A DNA stretch of 64,000 nucleotides, taken from the NCBI GenBank assembly GCA_949316235.1, contig OX438759.1, forward strand, positions 19,096,618 to 19,160,617, read 5' to 3'. This document shows positions 20,670-31,228 of this stretch, piece after piece. Position 1 is the first letter of the stretch; each line of letters begins with the position of its first letter. Under the pieces are notes generated by a model that did no database searches, was not told the DNA's origin, and saw only the letters and a list, made by a program, of their open reading frames with translations. This stretch comes from Oegoconia quadripuncta. Taxonomy: Eukaryota > Arthropoda > Insecta > Lepidoptera > Autostichidae. Made by a program: the position numbers and the translations under genes.

Positions 20670-21984
20670 ATCAGAAGTGGGATGCAATGGGCATTCAGAT
20701 AAGGAGAAGCTGCCATCCGAGGAGACCAGTGCAAGCAGATTTTTGAGCAACATGGAAACATTATTATCTCGTTTGTTGGCTTCGAAGGAAGCAGCTCCTG
20801 CGAGTTCGTCAGGTACTGTGCAGCTAATAAAATTCGACCCTGACGATGCCGATGCTGACGTCGAGGGTTGGTGTCGCGTTTCCGAATTAATTGTGAAAAG
20901 CAAGTGCCTGAAAGAAGTTGAATTATTAGTGGCCTTGACAAGTGCTTTAAAGGGACGAGCTGCCACCTGCTTGACTAAACTGAAACTAGATGGACTAACA
21001 TGGGACGTTGTGAAACAGATACTACTGGCCAAGTTTAATAAACCAAAACTTATGCAAGATTATTTCGACGAGATCATGCGCTTTCAGATCGGAATAAAAG
21101 AAACTGCTAGTGAGTCGGCAATGCGATTATGGGAATTGATCGAGCGCATACCAAAGGTTAAGATGGAGGAAGAAGCGGTTACGGGATTTGTCATTTCTGT
21201 CCTATGTCAAAAGGACGGCTTGATTCGCCGTGAATTAAACTCGCATGTAATAACCACGAGGGCTCAATTATTCCGCACCCTCGGTGGAATTTCTTTAAAA
21301 CATCGACAGGAAATAAGTGAGGGACAAGATTGTGAACCGAAGAGGATTCGTTTATCAGACACCAGGTTCCATGGAAAGTGCCATACATGCGGAGTTCCTG
21401 GACACAAACAAGCGGATTGTAGGAAACGTCGTGAGACCGCTGGCGGGATCAGGCAAACCGAAACACCGACGTTGGGCTCATCGAACGAGAGAACATCTAC
21501 GGTGACCTGCTATTCGTGTGGCCAACCAGGTCATGTATCTACAGCATGCCCTGACAAGAAGCATGGTGGAGTGACAGCGAAGGAGGTCAACACTTGCGAA
21601 CACGGACCATCGAGAGGTATTCTAACGTCATCATCCGGTAAGATAGTCTCTTTCCTCTTTGATAGCGGTTCATCTTGCTCGTTGATTATAGAAAGTGTAA
21701 CTTCACAATTCCCTGGTACTGAGCATGAGAATATAGTGTACTTAACTGGCATTGGAGGTGATAAATTAGAATGCAATAGACAAATTCATAGTACTGTTCA
21801 AATAGGAAATTGTTCAGCCACCCTTTTATTTCATGTAGTCCCTGATTGTAAGATCATTGACCCGGTCATAGTAGGGAGGGATATTTTAGATTGTGGCCTA
21901 CACGTAGAAATTTATAATGATAATCTTGTAGTCACTGAAACCAAGGAATCTAATGTGTGTAATCGGAATTCAGGCATTGGCTGA
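20650..21984 (+). pseudogene. gag-protease polyprotein of the LTR element, truncated at the RT
   Basis: The 444-codon frame begins at an ATG within the LTR; the next in-frame ATG is at 20752 and is also possible. Residues about 40-235 resemble gypsy-type capsid. Two CCHC zinc knuckles start near residues 244 (CHTCGVPGHKQADC) and 287 (CYSCGQPGHVSTAC). They bind the genomic RNA. A retropepsin-like domain follows with FDSGSS at about residue 337 and the VIVGRDIL flap partner. The protein would form the particle and cleave the polyprotein. The frame ends at a junction where the reverse transcriptase should begin. Gag and protease themselves look intact. Confidence 0.9.
20671..20683 (+). other. 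candidate primer-binding site (tRNA-Leu type)
   Basis: TCAGAAGTGGGAT directly follows the LTR. From memory it is complementary to the acceptor/T-arm end of a eukaryotic leucine tRNA (…ATCCCACTTCTGA…), offset a few bases from the CCA terminus. Needs comparison with the host tRNA-Leu genes. Confidence 0.45.
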
Positions 21985-22633
21985 TGCACCACCACCCCAG
22001 ACCGCTACGCACGTCCGCCAGTTTCTGGGCCTTGCATCTTATTTTAGAAAATTTATTCCCAACTTTACGCGGGTTGTTGGTCCCCTTTACCCTCTAACAA
22101 AACTGAAAGGTGGTATCAGGTGGACTGAGAAACATGAAGATATTCGCCAGTCGGTTATAAATATTCTTACCTCTGAGCCAGTCCTTACGATCTTTAATCC
22201 AGAATTACCAGTTGAGCTCCACAGTGATGCTAGCGCCGAAGGCTATGGGGCGATTTTAATTCAAAGAAAGAACTCTATGCCACACGTAGTGGCTTATTTC
22301 AGTAGGCGCACGGCGGAAGTTGAGTCTCGCTATCACTCATATGAGCTTGAGACTTTGACGGTCGTACGCGCGGTTGAACATTTCCGCCACTACCTTTATG
22401 GCCGTAAATTTACAGTCTTCACAGACTGTAACTCCCTAAGGGCAGCCAAATCAAAAGCGGATCTCACACCCCGAGTCCACCGTTGGTGGGCTATATTACA
22501 AGCGTACGACTTTGATATCGTGTATCGTGAAGGATGTGGAATGGAACACGCCGATTATCTTTCGCGAAACCACCTACCTGAAGACGCGATATCTAGAGAT
22601 CCCTTAACCGAGACTAGGCTTTCGAGACACTGA
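21970..22633 (+). pseudogene. RT connection plus RNase H remnant of the LTR element
   Basis: The frame opens at the very end of the RT (FLGLASYFRKFIPNF), followed by a full RNase H: HSDASAEGYGAIL, the YHSYELE segment, FTVFTDCNSL and HADYLSRN supply the D-E-D-D residues. The fingers and palm of RT, including the F/YxDD motif, are absent. Relative to the gag-protease frame it is shifted, so the deletion joins out of frame. RNase H would degrade the RNA strand during reverse transcription. Confidence 0.9.
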
Positions 22634-24068
22634 GATTCAGGATTTGGTTAAGAAACGCTTAAGTGGTGATCTTCCAGATTCCGTAGCTCAGTCATACGAC
22701 GTACGTAATGGGGTTTTGTATCGACAAATTAATAGAAATAAGGTTACAGCATGGCTCCCCATCGTACCTCGTACACTGATCTGGACGCTAATAAATCACA
22801 TACATACGGAGATTCAGCATTTAGGTAGTGACAAAACTCTCGACAAGGTTTATGAGCAATATTGGTTCCCGGAGATGTCAAAGTGTGTTAGGCGTTTTGT
22901 CGACTCCTGCATAGTATGCAAAGCTTCAAAAGGTCCATCTGGAGCTCAAGCAGTGCGGCTTCGTTCTATACCTAAGGTGTCGACTCCGTGGCATACGTTG
23001 TACATTGATTTTACTGGGAAACTAAGTGGTAAAAGTGACCAAAAGGAATATTGCTCTGTTATAATCGATGCCTTTACGAAGTATCTCCTTTTGGAATATA
23101 CTACCTCAGTTGACGCGATCAGTGCTGTTGCTGCTCTCAAGAAGGCGGTCTGCCTATTTGGTGCACCAAAACGCATTATAGCGGACCAAGGTCGTTGCGA
23201 TGTTAGCAATGAATTTAAGTGTTTTTGCGCAGACCACAATATCGATTTACATTTCATTACCACTGGTTCAAGTAGAGCTAATGGTCAAGTGGAACGGGTT
23301 ATGCGGACGCTTAAATGTCTCCTAACCATAGTTGAAAACGATCCGCATAAAACTTGGCGTGATGAATTAGGTAATGTGCAACTTGCGCTGAATAGCACAA
23401 GATCTACCGTAACCAAATATACCCCAACTGAGCTCATGTTCGGGGTTCAGGCGAAGTCTCTCGGGCTGACCAAAGTATCATCTTATTCGGAACCTCCCGA
23501 TCGTTTAGATTTAGAGTCAACTCGTACTGATGCTTCCAAAAACATAGAAAGAGCTGCCAAGTTAGATACCGAACGTTTTAATCGCGGACGAGCTACTGTG
23601 AGACCATTTCCTAAAGGAGATTTTGTTCTTATAAAAAGCTTAGAACGTAACCAAACTAAGTTAAGCCGAACGTTTCGCGGACCGTTCCAAATTGTTGATG
23701 TACTTGAAAATGACTGTTACTAACTGAAAAGTTTAGATGGATGTAATCGCACGTTCAAGTACGCTCATGAAAATTTGCGCTTTGTACCTAAAGGTCACGA
23801 AGGTCTGTCTGAATTGGCCACGAGCATTTTGAACTATAATGAAGAGGAGACCGTGACGGCACCGGATGATGCCCAGTTAGAGAATAATCTCAATGACAAT
23901 TCCGACACCTTATCAGTTCGCAGTTGTGATACATTGACCGCTAGCTCTGATACTCTGACCGTGTCTTTGGGTGCAGTCACGGGCGACTCCGAAACTATTT
24001 CGGTAGACTCGGAAGATGAGAGTCATGTCATACACTACGACGTTCAAGCAGAAGTTCATAACCAATAG
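22634..24068 (+). pseudogene. integrase of the LTR element, split by a stop codon
   Basis: The N-terminal HHCC zinc finger is intact (HIHTEIQHLGS ... CIVCKASKG). The DDE core has Asp in YIDFTGKL, Asp in IIADQG and Glu in NGQVERVM. A C-terminal RGPF segment is followed by a TAA at 23721-23723. The same frame then continues to 24068 (YAHENLRFVPKGHEGL...), so the stop is a point lesion rather than the natural end. The region is out of frame with RNase H upstream. The enzyme would insert the cDNA; this copy could not make it whole. Confidence 0.9.
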
Positions 24069-24129
24069 AGGGCTTGCAGAAAAGGTAATCCTATTATTCA
24101 TGTCTCATTTTATATGTCCATAGAAAGTA

Positions 24130-24535
24130 TGTGAGTATTGGTCGAAAGGACGGTGTTGTCCGGTCCATGTCGGTTTGACTTGGTCGAATGGACGCATTTG
24201 TCCGGTCCAACTAGATTAGACGTTAAACGGGAGAAACGTGTTGTCCGGTCCATGTCGGTTTGACTTGGTCGAATGGACGCATTTGTCCGGTCCAACTAGA
24301 TTAGACGTTAAACGGGAGAAACGTGTTGTCCGGTCCATGCCATAGGGGCTGGTCGAAGGGACGCAAGTTTCTGGCCCGTCAGTTCCACTTCGTTATGGTC
24401 GAAGGGACGGCGTTGTCCGGTCCATTTCTTCACGCAAGAATGGTCGAAGGGACGCGCTTGTCCGGTCCATGTGGCAGAGTTGTCCGGTCCAAGTCTTTTG
24501 ATTGGTCGAGAGGACGCATTGCTGGTCCAGAATTG
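24130..24535 (+). repeat. direct-repeat array between pol and the 3' LTR
   Basis: TTGTCCGGTCC occurs eight times, at 24156, 24198, 24241, 24283, 24326, 24413, 24458 and 24480. Most are paired with an upstream TGGTCGAAGGGACG or TGGTCGAATGGACG. Two 85-bp units (24156-24240 and 24241-24325) are near-perfect tandem copies. GGAC...GTCC halves could form small hairpins. Overlapping short frames here are shadows. A repeated protein-binding site array, as in the gypsy insulator, is one possible role; this is speculation. Confidence 0.85.
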
Positions 24536-24692
24536 TGAGCGAAACCGAATTCTGTTTTATTAGATATTGTGGCAAGCTAGTTGCTCGTTATTTTCGGCGT
24601 CAGGGTGGGCGAGCGAGATACCCCACTAACTTTGGCTTATTGTTACAGCGAGGAAGAGTTCGCCCGAGGTCGGGCGTTTGTCAGTCCGGCCG

Positions 24693-25009
24693 TGACGGCG
24701 CGTGTCACCAGCGCCATCTATACGGACGAGAGTGGCAACCCCACTCTGGCGGAACGTCGGTGTGAGTGTGCTGTCAACGGACGCCTGGCACTTTAGTGGT
24801 TGACACGGCACGAATAACACGCGACGGATCGCCGACGTCCTACTTAAATCAATTTAAATCGTGTCAATCGCTTGTTGATTTTAATTACTTTCTCGATTAT
24901 TACAATTAAATTTAAGTTGATTATACACCACCGTCTTTATTTCTGTGAAATACCTGTCCTAATACCCACGTGGCATTGAAGAGTTAGGTATGCATACCGA
25001 CGTGCCTTT
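24693..25009 (+). repeat. 3' LTR
   Basis: Second copy of the LTR, identical by eye to 20353-20669. No purine tract directly abuts it; the nearest is AGCGAGGAAGAG at 24647-24658. The true LTR edge is therefore not certain. Confidence 0.8.
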
Positions 25010-25291
25010 ATACTTATTACTTCCGTGTTTAAATCAAAATAAACATCTTAATGTCAACTTAAAAAAAATACTTTGATGCTGGCAGATATTCTGTAATATT
25101 CACAATACATGTCCCGCGTTGGCTGTATGGGCCGTGTATCCTTTTACTCACCAAAGAAACTTATACATTTCCCGCCACATTCCCGCGCGTTCATCGTTCA
25201 TCTAAATCTAAGCGGAGATCGGATTTTTTTTATTAAAAGAAAAATTGTTTTTTATTTAAAAACAGTTAAAAGTATAAAATAAATAGTAAAA
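25010..25291. other. 3' flank of the LTR element
   Basis: ATACT at 25010-25014 repeats the 5' flank. No gene seen before the small frame at 25292. Confidence 0.4.
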
Positions 25292-25399
25292 ATGGATGAC
25301 GAACTATTAAATTCTACGCCGGAAGAAATTTCAACGGTAGCTCGACAAGTTACAGAAAATTTTATGGGTCGAATATTTGAAGTTGAAATCGACGATTAA
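25292..25399 (+). CDS. small hypothetical ORF, 35 codons
   Basis: ATG at 25292 in a good eukaryotic context (AAAATGG) opens a 35-codon acidic frame, MDDELLNSTPEEISTVARQV at its start, ending EVEIDD and TAA. The composition looks protein-like (acidic ends, amphipathic middle). I recognise no family. It could be the N-terminal exon of a decayed gene or transposon, or chance. AT-rich DNA follows. Confidence 0.2.
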   Translation: MDDELLNSTPEEISTVARQVTENFMGRIFEVEIDD

Positions 25400-25659
25400 T
25401 TTATATCACCATACCGATATATCTAAATATGCGAAATTATTAGCATTCTTAAAGTGAAAATTTGAAGTTATATAGCAAAAAAAGCCCAAACTTTTTCACT
25501 CGATCACTTAAAAACGTTTATTGATGAAGCACCTGATAAGACCTACCTTTTAACCAAGATAATTAATTGTTTTCATAAATTTTTATATATAAAAAAATTT
25601 TTGTTTAATATTTATTTCATTTAAAATTACCTGGTCGTAGAAATAGTGTTGTATGCAAC

Positions 25660-25734
25660 GTTGTATAACTTGATCAAAAAACGCTCGTGGCGTCTCTCAT
25701 TGCGACTCACGTTTTTTGACCCTTCTTATACAAC
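25660..25734. repeat. 75-bp imperfect hairpin
   Basis: GTTGTATAA (25660) pairs with TTATACAAC (25726), and TCAAAAAACG (25674) pairs with CGTTTTTTGA (25710), with 5- and 6-base internal loops. Immediately upstream, GTTGTATGCAAC (25648-25659) is another small palindrome. Possibly a foldback transposon remnant. Confidence 0.55.
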
Positions 25735-25944
25735 TCTTGCATAAAATACTAAATTATAACATCTTGGAAGTTGTTGCACCACGGCACGGAGCAGAGTCAC
25801 CGTCCAATCTCTTAGTAGCTTCTGGCGACCTGGTATTTTTTTCCAACAGCCCCAAAAAGGAGGATAAAGTTTTTGGAGTGTATATACCTGTACACATGTA
25901 TGTACATAACAATGTAGATTTCTATGTTATATATCTAATCTATT

Positions 25945-26050
25945 TAACACTTTATTGCATACACAGAAAACAATTACAGTGATACTTAAGAGTAAGATAT
26001 ACAATAGGCGAGCTTATCCCTAAAAGAGATATCTTCCAGCAAACCCAACA
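25945..26050 (-). mobile_element. LINE 3' UTR fragment
   Basis: Reverse complement shows GCTGGAAGATATCTCTTTTA and later GCAATAAAGTGTTAAAT, the same UTR family as 12755-12900. Confidence 0.6.
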
Positions 26051-27335
26051 TAGGAAATAACAATAGTGAAGGGGAAACATAGAGTGCACACAAGTAAAAT
26101 GAAAATAAGAAAATAAATATTAAGTACATAATAATAAGTACATAAATAAGCCTACGAATATGTAAATGAATATATACACGAACATATAAATGATATATAA
26201 ATGAATATATTAATACATATATTAATAAATATATTAATAAATATATAATAAAATAATAAATAAATAAATAAATAATCTAATGATGGTAAGGATATAAAAA
26301 TAGCTGGATCACTGTGATCTACCAAATGGCATACAAAAAGAAAAATAAACAATACAAGTCATAACATACATGGATTGTTAGTTTTGTTATGTAGGTATCA
26401 CACAATTTACAACAATTACAATCTGCCTGGAGATACAATACACTCAACTTTTTCCCTATGATGGAGCATTAAACGAAATAAATAAATTAATAATTTGCTT
26501 GGCATAATACATTTAATTTACAATAAAACGTTGAAGTAATAATTTTGGAGCGTTGGAGCCATAGTTTTGTTTGAACATTCAATACACGTCCGATCCGATA
26601 GTCGGATTGGTTTATTATCGGTTTTTTCTTCTTTCGCGTTTTTACACGAGAAAATATTATCAATTTTTTTTTTGTAATTCGTCGTCGTCTCATGCAAGCA
26701 CTCGGGATAGCTCGAGAACGACTAAGTTCAGAAAAAATCTTACGGAAGAATCGGACGTATTCGATATACGATCATATAGTCTGGGGTTCTATTTTGTTTA
26801 TTTTATTGATAATACAGAATTAACAGCATTGTTAATGTAAAATTAACACGGATTATAAATTAAGTAATTTTAAAATTCATCATTCTAATTATCGATTGAT
26901 GAGTTTCTCTATTGACCTTTATTTTCCAGTCTTTCCGTATCAGTATAGGTGGCATTAGCAGTAGCGAGAGCCATCTAGTGGCAAAATTTATGATATCTTT
27001 TTAAGTCATCATGGCGTAAACACGGCACTCCGTAAAATAATCCACGAAATTCATTTTTGAGTTCAAGAAAGGTGCACATAAGTGGTTATCCGCTGTTACA
27101 CAACCATCATCATCACACAAAACCTCAATCACATCATCACACCTTCAAATCAACAGCTAAGTATAGTGATTTCCGAAGTGCACCGAACCGCCATCAGGCG
27201 AGTCTATCATCATCATAGAACAAGCATCATTATAAAAAATATTACACAAAAATAAGCCACAGTCATGCCAATTACAGATTCTCATTTTTCGTTACAATTC
27301 TTTTAAAAAAATAATTAGGTGAAAATTACACAATT
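26051..27335. other. non-coding stretch
   Basis: AT-rich, with AAATAAAT-type low complexity at 26170-26275. Frames at 26487-26840 run on both strands and match nothing. 27085-27240 is rich in CATCAT. No gene supported. Confidence 0.4.
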
Positions 27336-27338
27336 TCA

Positions 27339-27443
27339 TCGTTATCGTCATCGGTTACGTTTAGACATGTGATTGGTGGGCTCATCGCTTGCTCGGCAAC
27401 TTAACTGTTTCTCATTGGTCAACGTAATCGATGACGATACGGA
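27339..27443. repeat. 105-bp inverted repeat with two ATTGG boxes
   Basis: 27339-27361 and 27421-27443 are inverted copies (20 of 23 positions), built around ATCGTCATCG and TTACGTT. The 59-bp loop holds ATTGG at 27372 and 27414 (inverted CCAAT). Could be a tiny MITE or a paired regulatory site. Confidence 0.55.
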
Positions 27444-28195
27444 TGAAGTTCCATAAAATATCACAGTGAAAGAGTTATAATAGCACAACACACAACATTT
27501 GTTTCATCATTTTATTTCATCATTATTTTTATTAGTTAATTGTTACATAGATCTAATAGTTTTTACATTTTTATTTGGTTTAAAACTACCTAATTCCTTT
27601 AGTTTGACTTTTAATACTATGCAATATGGACTCACTAACATAACGACTCATATATTACTGAGGATTGTTTTATTGATACCTCGTAACAATAATGTAAAAG
27701 TACCAATTTTCTTGTAATATAATTAAAACGTTACCCACTCAATTATAACGATAATCACTGTCGGTAACATGATAAGAATCAAAAATTGGCATAAGTTTGG
27801 TATAAGTTTACAATAATATAATTTCTGCAATAGTGCTGTTAATTTTATGTAAATAAGTAAATAAATACGTGTAATTTCCACCAGATTTTAATTCCGTATA
27901 GAATTTACGATACAAAAGTAGGGCCGCAAATAATTTGGGGATAGTTAATAGTTCAGTCGCAGAAGCGGACCCCTTAATCCGACCAATATGTGTTCCTCGT
28001 CTGTCCTGGAATTAGTATTCCGCCCACACTTCGGCGAATGAACATCATTGCCTCCCGGCTTTTTACCAATTATCCGGGGTTGGGCGTTAAAAGATAATAC
28101 GTTCTATTACAATTCTGAGTGAAGGACGTGACATGTCTATATGGTACAAATAATCTTACAAGAAAATGAGACGCAATAGAAAAATACGTCGCAAG
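27444..28195. other. non-coding stretch
   Basis: No gene recognised. 27499-27717 is a hydrophobic 72-codon frame without similarity I know. 27960-28130 is less AT-rich and may belong to an unknown repeat. Confidence 0.35.
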
Positions 28196-28197
28196 AT

Positions 28198-28715
28198 TTG
28201 AGGCAAATAAATAAGATTCGACAAATATCTGACGTAAATGCTGCTAGATTAGTATATTTTAGTTACTTCCACAGCTTGATGTCTTACGGTATCTTGCTGT
28301 GGGGAAATGTCGCGGATATAAATACAATCTTTGTTTTACAAAAACGAGCCGTTCGCGCAATTTGTCAATTGATATCTGCAGTGCCATTTAGAGATAGGTT
28401 TAAAGTTCTAACCTTTTCGTCACAGTACATATTTGAAAATCTAATGTATGTTAAAAAAAAATATAGCATAATTTAGGAAAAATAGTGATAAACATGATGT
28501 GAATACAACAAATAAAGATAAACTTGCAGGTAACATAATTGCCTCCGCAAAGTCAGTAATTCATTCAAAGGGTTATGCATACGCTTTTTCAATAAGGTTC
28601 CAGTTGATATACAAAATCTTCCTTTCAATAAATTTAAAGATACTATAAAACAGAAAGTTATTAACAAAGCATATTATAAAATATCAGACTATTGAGATGA
28701 CAATCATCCTTGGAT
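28198..28715 (+). mobile_element. jockey-like LINE ORF2 C-terminal fragment
   Basis: Encodes ARLVYFSYFHSLMSYGILLW and FVLQKRAVRAICQL (28198-28476), then after a frameshift the KHDVNT...KDKLA region and VNKAYYKISDY. This is the segment after the reverse transcriptase domain. No catalytic residues, UTR or tail are present. Confidence 0.75.
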
Positions 28716-28726
28716 ATAATCAAATC

Positions 28727-28809
28727 GTTCACATGTACCCCGCTGGGGATCGAACCCGCGACCTCCGAATAGTAAACCCAATGTTGTTTACATTGAGCCA
28801 CGAAGGCGT
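28727..28809 (-). mobile_element. SINE-A head fragment
   Basis: Minus-strand tRNA-like head only, with B-box GGTTCGATCCCC and GTACATGTGA. It abuts a SINE-C piece. Confidence 0.75.
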
Positions 28810-28810
28810 A

Positions 28811-28945
28811 TATTTATTTACAAAAAAAATGGTATTTGTGTAGTATATGAACCATCTGGTATCCATAATACAAGCCTAATTGCTCAGTGTGGAACTAGAT
28901 GGCGCTGTGTGTATGTCCAAGGATATTTATTATTATTATATGTCA
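28811..28945 (+). mobile_element. SINE-C 3' fragment
   Basis: From TATTTATTTACAAAAAAAAT through AACTAGATGGCGCTGTGTG to a (TTA)n tail at 28927. The head is missing. Confidence 0.75.
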
Positions 28946-29000
28946 TACATGAGGAAGTGTGATTGGCAATATGAATATGCCCAACAGTGGACTTGTATTG

Positions 29001-29487
29001 TAACGAGACGCCATGCGACTCGTTGGTTCGCTTTTTACAGTATTCTCCTTGTTTGTTTCTTTTTCGGTTAAGTCATAATATTTTAAATTCAAAATTTGAA
29101 CACTATTCTCACTTTTTTCAGAGCAGCTTTTTGTTTAGTCAGTTCGTGATTTACCCTTGAAAAGATTGGACGTGTATTTTTCTCTTATTTTTGTTAAAGA
29201 AAACTAAATACTAACATATTCTGTTTATTCAGTATAAAAGTTATTTTCAATATTTCATCGAGTTATTTGTTTATGTGATACCTTTTAATTATAAGTTGTC
29301 ACTGACAACGATTTCTAAAGATTTCCGCCGGCTCATCTTCATCTGTCGTTTTCTACATGGCCTACTCCTGGACATCCTCTACTGCATCAGCCTGGGAGTA
29401 GTTGCTTCAGTATGTACAGAAAAGTTCTCAATCAAAACACTAGAATCAGCAGGAACTCTCCAAACGGCTTTTTTTTTTTTTTTTTTT
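29001..29487. other. non-coding spacer
   Basis: No gene recognised. A T-run of 19 at 29470-29488 borders the next SINE. Confidence 0.4.
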
Positions 29488-29488
29488 T

Positions 29489-29714
29489 AATAAATATTTC
29501 CGACACTTACACCAATCATCTAGTCCCAAACTAAGCAAAGCTTGTGCTATGGATACTAGATAACAGATAAACATACATAAATATTTATATAAACATCTAA
29601 GACTCGGGAATAAATGTTCGTATTTATCATACAAACATTTACCCCTCGCGGGATTCGAACCCGCAACCGTTGGTTTTGCTGATAGGGTGACTATCCACTA
29701 CACCAATCGGTCGT
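29489..29714 (-). mobile_element. SINE-B copy
   Basis: Full-length: minus-strand head GACGACCGATTGGTGTAGTG, B-box GGTTCGAATCCCGC, 3' end at left. Next to a long T-run. Confidence 0.85.
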
Positions 29715-30093
29715 CTTTATATTTTAAATTGGAACTTCATGCCGAGACGCGTCACAATGGCGAATCCTCGCCCTACATCAAAATACCAACTCAATCCTCA
29801 TAAATAATTCGTTAACTAAGAGCTGACATTAATAGCATACTTGATATCTAACAATTGAATCCAATAGATGTCCTAACCCGTAACTTACTGCACGATACGG
29901 AATCCAAAACTTCGGCCTCCATAACTCCGAAATGTCATGAAGACGGAACTATTCGGAACTATAAGGGCTGAACTATTCAGTAATGGCCGTTCCAATGCAA
30001 TTGGAATAATTCAGTCGCGTATTGTCGTTTCGCAAAGAGAGGGGTATCTTGAGTTTATTTTGCATATTGAAGCACTCGTGACGCAGTAGCAAA
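29715..30093. other. non-coding spacer
   Basis: No gene or element recognised. Confidence 0.4.
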
Positions 30094-30095
30094 TA

Positions 30096-30511
30096 TTGGG
30101 TCTTTACCTATGAAATTGGAGTTTTTTTTTCTTCGTTAATCATATGTACCAATTCCTGCGATTTTCGAAGCTATATCCAAATTTGTTTTTTATTTAGAAA
30201 ATGGAATATTATTTCACATGAAATATTTTTTAATTTCTGGGCTAAATCACATAATAAAAAAAATTTGAACAGAGCTCTTTTCATGTGCTTCCCATAATAA
30301 TTTTTTAGATTCGCTCAAACTTTTATGAAGCGGTTACTTTTAAAAATTAACGCTGCCTATACTTAACTTAATATTAACCGATAATACACACAAAGTTTAG
30401 CTAAATTTGGATTTGCCGTTCCCAAAAAAAAAATCAAAAATGTTTGCATGGAGAAAACAGTCTTAATGAAATTTTTCATACAAAACGCCAATTTCATAGG
30501 TAAGGACCTAA
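30096..30511. mobile_element. mariner-related MITE, copy 2 (416 bp)
   Basis: Inverted copy of 6955-7377, with ends TTGGGTCTTTACCTATGAAA and, on the other strand, TTAGGTCCTTACCTATGAAA. It is flanked by TA on both sides (30094-30095, 30512-30513), the mariner target duplication. No ORF. Confidence 0.85.
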
Positions 30512-30513
30512 TA

Positions 30514-31120
30514 CTATTCGTTTTCGATTAGCGAAGTTAATCAATATCCGGTGCGGTCGGTTCTTGGATGGTTACGATTCGGATATGATTTAAATTTGTT
30601 AAATTAGTAATAATAATTTGAGAACAATTAAATTCACCAAATACCTTCCTACATGATACCTTCTCGTGTCTAGCTTTTTTATGGTTCATCACTTGCAGTT
30701 GCTTTTGAGTTGATTTTAAATATAGATTTTTTTTGTTTACTTTTAGTTAATGTTTAAATTTATTCATTAATAGTAATTAATTCCTTGGTGGCAGCAACTA
30801 CTCTACTTGGGGGGGGGGGGGGGGGGGGGGGGACTGAAAATTAGCAAATCTGTTGAGTCCCTACCTTTTCATCACAGTTTGACATAATTTATTATCAATT
30901 TTACACATTTTATACTTGCTAAATTAACTTTGTGGTGAATAAATACCTTTTATTTATTATTATGGGATGGGTGAACACTAGTGTCATTTTAAAATAATGA
31001 AATAACATCCGTAGACTCCGTAGATCCGTAGACCGTAGACAATCGAGCTGTTTTGCAACGGTTTCACAGTTCGAAAGGGAAGTTTTTGTTTTGGTTTAGC
31101 TTTAGTTTACTTAGCTGAAG
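30514..31120. other. non-coding stretch with a 24-base G run
   Basis: G at 30809-30832 is an uninterrupted run of 24 in otherwise AT-rich DNA. Around 31009-31040 GTAGAC/TCCGTAGA words repeat. No gene recognised. Confidence 0.5.
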
Positions 31121-31123
31121 TAT

Positions 31124-31228
31124 TTTTTTTAATGCACAACTGGTTAGCACTTGACCTCTATCACACTTGATGTTAAGTGAAGATGAGGCCGAAGGTGGAA
31201 GCGTACTGACCCGGAAACTCAAATATGT
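31124..31228 (-). mobile_element. SINE-A 3' fragment
   Basis: Minus-strand last 105 bp, from a T-run through AACTGGTTAGCACTTGACC to GACCCGGAAACTC. Confidence 0.75.

Larger units (their letters stand above)
20353..25009 (+). mobile_element. Ty3/gypsy-type LTR retrotransposon lacking the RT core
   Basis: The 4.66-kb element has LTRs that read as identical, ATACT on both sides (20348-20352 and 25010-25014), a gag-protease ORF, RNase H and integrase. Gag-protease runs straight into the end of the RT/connection region; the part with the F/YxDD active site is missing. A frameshift near 22620 separates RNase H from integrase, and an in-frame stop at 23721-23723 cuts integrase. No envelope-like ORF follows. 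Identical LTRs mean recent insertion, so a defective copy was probably mobilised in trans by an intact relative. Confidence 0.9.

Noticed and set aside
23724..24690. Envelope gene in the LTR element
   Set aside because: After the integrase frame there is only the short-repeat array and no long frame with signal peptide or membrane segments.
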